From positions 36,271 through 43,647 of the forward strand of contig DHDG01000008.1 of NCBI GenBank assembly GCA_002399265.1: 7,377 nt of DNA, read 5' to 3'. The notes beneath the pieces were generated by a model. It searched no databases. It had not been told where the DNA came from and saw only the letters and a program-made list of their open reading frames with translations. The DNA is from Firmicutes bacterium UBA4882 (lineage in GTDB: Bacteria > Bacillota > UBA4882). Both the position numbers and the translations under genes were made by a program. This document shows, piece after piece, positions 5,801-7,377 of this stretch (position 1 is the stretch's first letter; each line of letters begins with the position of its first letter).

Positions 5801-6940
5801 TCACCTTAATATCGCGGCTGAGACGACCATCTGCTGCACCTGATTAGTGCCTTCGTAAATCTGTGTAATCTTGGCATCGCGCATCAGACGTTCAACCGGG
5901 TACTCCCGACTGTAGCCATAACCGCCAAAAACTTGGACTGCGTTGGTAGTGACCTGCATGGCAGCATCCGAGGCGAACATTTTCGCCATGGCAGCCTCTT
6001 TGGAATAGGGCTGGCCTTGATCTTTTTGATAAGCGGCACGGTAAGTCAGAAGCCGGGCTGCTTCGACCTGAGTCGCCATATCAGCCAGCATGAAACTGAT
6101 CCCTTGGAAAGAGCTAATCGGTTTGCCAAACTGGCGTCTTTCTTTGGCATATTTCACAGCTTCGTCCAAAGCGCGCTGGGCAATGCCAAGGGCTTGGGCG
6201 GCAACACCAATGCGTCCACCGTCCAGCGTGGCCATGGCAATTTTAAAACCGTCCCCTTCGCGTCCCAATAAATTTGTCTTGGGAATGCGGCAGTCCCGGA
6301 AAATTAGCTCCTGGGTAGCGGAGGCACGAATGCCCATTTTGCGTTCGACAGCGCCAAATGTGAAGCCGGGTGTGTCTTTTTCCACGATAAACGCGCTGAT
6401 ACCCCGGGTGCCTTTGCTACGATCGGTCATCGCCATGATCACGTAAATCTCCGCTTCGCCGCCATTGGTGATGAAAGTCTTCACGCCGTTTAGGATATAA
6501 TTGTCGCCATCGGCAGTTGCGATTGTTTGCTGTGCGGCAGCGTCTGTACCTGCGCCGGATTCGGTCAAACCGAACGCGCCCAGTTTCGAACCATCCGCAA
6601 GCGGGGTGAGAAATTGCTTCTTTTGCTCGGGGGTGCCATAAGCCAAAATCGGCCAGGCTGCCAATGAGATCGAAGCCGAAAAAGTGATGCCTGTTGAGGC
6701 GCAGGCCCGTGAAAGCTCTTCGACTGCGATAATATAGGTGAGATTGTCCCATCCCGCACCGCCATATTCTTCGGGGAATGGGATACCAGTCAGTCCTAAG
6801 GCACCGACCTTGTTGTAAATATCCCGCGAGAATTGCTCGTCCTCATCACGCTGGGCCGCAGTCGGCGCAACCTCTTTGGCGGCAAACTCCTGCACTGTTT
6901 TGCGCAGCATTTCCTGTTCTGCGGTTAACTTAAAATCCAA
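5801..6940 (-). CDS. bcd: Acyl-CoA dehydrogenase, butyryl-CoA dehydrogenase type
   Basis: FAD enzyme expected to reduce crotonyl-CoA to butyryl-CoA with EtfAB; 379 residues, the same as classical short-chain butyryl-CoA dehydrogenases. The TTG at 6940 has AAGGAGG 7 bases upstream and yields MDFKLTAEQEMLRKTVQEFA, the normal N-terminus. A GTG at 7000 would add 20 atypical residues. The FAD/substrate block LGAFGLTESGAGTDA, the FITNGGEAEIYV strand and the RRQFGKPISSFQGISFMLADM helix are present. The catalytic base is Glu363 in IYEGTNQVQQ, the position used by short-chain dehydrogenases. FGGYGYSREYPVERLMRD is intact. It is first in the acd-etfB-etfA operon, an order also found for CarCDE of Acetobacterium. 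Relatives with the same signatures act as caffeyl-CoA or acrylyl-CoA reductases. C4 specificity is inferred from the nearby hbd and crt genes, so the symbol is provisional. Confidence 0.9.
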   Translation of the reverse strand: MDFKLTAEQEMLRKTVQEFAAKEVAPTAAQRDEDEQFSRDIYNKVGALGLTGIPFPEEYGGAGWDNLTYIIAVEELSRACASTGITFSASISLAAWPILAYGTPEQKKQFLTPLADGSKLGAFGLTESGAGTDAAAQQTIATADGDNYILNGVKTFITNGGEAEIYVIMAMTDRSKGTRGISAFIVEKDTPGFTFGAVERKMGIRASATQELIFRDCRIPKTNLLGREGDGFKIAMATLDGGRIGVAAQALGIAQRALDEAVKYAKERRQFGKPISSFQGISFMLADMATQVEAARLLTYRAAYQKDQGQPYSKEAAMAKMFASDAAMQVTTNAVQVFGGYGYSREYPVERLMRDAKITQIYEGTNQVQQMVVSAAILR

Positions 6941-6947
6941 TGCCGTC

Positions 6948-6954
6948 CCTCCTT
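6948..6954 (-). promoter_or_regulatory. RBS that decides the acyl-CoA dehydrogenase TTG start
   Basis: On the minus strand a perfect AAGGAGG lies 7 bases before the TTG at 6940. The longer frame opening at GTG 7000 would translate through this site. Confidence 0.78.
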
Positions 6955-6986
6955 GCCTCCTGATCATATTTGTGAGCGGTATGTAT

Positions 6987-7103
6987 TTATATAATTGCAC
7001 AATCCTCCAAAGTTAGATTACCGGAAATAGCGCACTGGTGGCAAGGTTGCCCAAGGTCGCCAAATCGATTTTGCGGGCATTTGTGGCTGGAATTGGCCGA
7101 CAT
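6987..7103 (-). CDS. Possible small cysteine-rich protein
   Basis: From an ATG at 7103 this frame gives 38 residues with four cysteines (9, 21, 24, 35), arranged as HKCP, then PCHQC, then EDC, which could suit metal binding. The frame is open further upstream to 7247, but that part (FCYFTQVKFWLFSF) looks non-coding. It is co-directional with the dehydrogenase and ends 46 bases before that start. A GGCGGA about 9 bases before the ATG is only a weak RBS. I do not recognise a family, so it may be a chance frame or the remnant of an older gene. Confidence 0.22.
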   Translation of the reverse strand: MSANSSHKCPQNRFGDLGQPCHQCAISGNLTLEDCAII

Positions 7104-7168
7104 GTGCGCAAATCCGCCAATATGCTCCTTGATATGAATAAAGTAGAGGTTGAAGGAGAATAACCAAA

Positions 7169-7186
7169 ACTTCACTTGTGTGAAGT
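7169..7186. promoter_or_regulatory. Perfect 18-bp palindrome, candidate operator
   Basis: ACTTCAC (7169-7175) and GTGAAGT (7180-7186) are perfect inverted repeats around TTGT. There is no T-run, and the dyad is short, as in binding sites of dimeric regulators. It lies about 230 bases upstream of the dehydrogenase start, so it could control that operon or a gene beyond the right edge. No regulator gene is in the window. Confidence 0.4.
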
Positions 7187-7303
7187 AACAGAATATAGGC
7201 TTACTGAGCGGTAGTTCGAGGCGGAGAGTGCGGGCGGAACGTGCCAATTGAAGGGGATTAAGGAATTTACGGAAAAAGTTTGGTTTGCTGGCAGGACAAT
7301 TAA

Positions 7304-7320
7304 TTTATTCGACGAATAAA
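7304..7320. promoter_or_regulatory. Perfect 17-bp palindrome, candidate operator
   Basis: TTTATTCG (7304-7311) and CGAATAAA (7313-7320) are perfect 8-bp arms around a single central A. The one-base centre makes an RNA hairpin unlikely and a dimer-binding DNA site more likely. Its sequence is unrelated to the palindrome at 7169-7186. Confidence 0.4.
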
Positions 7321-7350
7321 GAAAGTGAAAAAAGCACAACGGGTTATTGA

Positions 7351-7377
7351 AGACGCGGGCAGACGCGGGGACGGTTC
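7351..7377. repeat. Truncated second copy of the palindromic element
   Basis: agacgcggggacggttc at 7361-7377 is identical to 3611-3627, the start of the inner arm of the palindrome between crt and etfA; the window ends here. It is preceded by a partial duplication, agacgcggg at 7351-7359. This shows that the element, or at least its core block, is dispersed in this genome. Confidence 0.75.

Larger units (their letters stand above)
6941..7377. other. 437-base region upstream of the acyl-CoA dehydrogenase
   Basis: No large gene is recognisable on either strand. AT-rich sequence near 6981-7000 (tatataaat on the minus strand) could hold a -10 box, but I find no convincing -35 at the right spacing. 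The stretch contains a possible 38-residue cysteine-rich ORF (minus strand), two perfect palindromes (7169-7186, 7304-7320), a shorter one (7040-7051, ggcaa/ttgcc) and the beginning of a palindromic element at the edge. The promoter of the acd-etfBA operon should be in here. A plus-strand 23-codon frame at 7248-7319 has no RBS and is not called. Confidence 0.6.

Noticed and set aside
5202..5843. 213-codon plus-strand frame opposite etfB
   Set aside because: It lies antisense to the firmly identified etfB and its product has no recognisable domain; its length follows from codon usage on the other strand.
7248..7319. Plus-strand 23-codon frame starting TTG, with a protein-like composition (KEFTEKVWFAGRTINLFDE)
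   Set aside because: There is no Shine-Dalgarno, it is very short, and its stop lies within the 7304-7320 palindrome; there is not enough to call a gene.

Overview
This window looks like the chromosome of a strictly anaerobic, fermentative Firmicute (Clostridia or Negativicutes type). The reasons are a complete butyrate-forming beta-oxidation-type gene set, strong AGGAGG ribosome binding sites, several TTG/GTG starts, and a REP-like palindrome carrying the GGGGACGGTTC core. The exact lineage is inference.

Layout. Positions 1-2657 (+ strand) hold a tightly spaced run: the 3' end of a beta-keto acid cleavage enzyme (Kce/BKACE family), the two subunits of an acetoacetate/butyrate-type CoA-transferase (atoD- and atoA-like, overlapping by 28 bases) and a 3-hydroxybutyryl-CoA dehydrogenase (hbd). 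A clear intrinsic terminator follows at 2726-2755. Then comes crotonase (crt, 2796-3578, +). Positions 3577-3727 are filled exactly by a long imperfect palindrome that separates crt from a convergent minus-strand operon. That operon, read from right to left, is acyl-CoA dehydrogenase (5801-6940), etfB (4944-5744) and etfA (3728-4915). EtfA carries an extra N-terminal two-cluster ferredoxin domain. The 437 bases upstream of the dehydrogenase contain no convincing large gene. They hold two perfect palindromes, a possible small cysteine-rich ORF, and the truncated start of a second copy of the palindromic element at the right edge.

How the genes fit together. Kce-type enzymes convert a beta-keto acid plus acetyl-CoA into acetoacetate plus a new acyl-CoA; in lysine fermentation the products are acetoacetate and 3-aminobutyryl-CoA. 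The CoA-transferase can activate acetoacetate using butyryl-CoA and release butyrate. Hbd and Crt take acetoacetyl-CoA to crotonyl-CoA. The acyl-CoA dehydrogenase with EtfAB reduces crotonyl-CoA to butyryl-CoA, probably with flavin-based electron bifurcation to ferredoxin. The set is therefore consistent with amino-acid (possibly lysine) fermentation to butyrate. The Kce substrate cannot be fixed from the fragment, and neither a 3-aminobutyryl-CoA ammonia-lyase nor a thiolase lies in the window.

I see no wholly new system here. The most notable points are the ferredoxin-fused EtfA, the palindromic element that sits flush against both convergent stop codons and may terminate the etf operon, and the unexplained palindromes upstream of the dehydrogenase.
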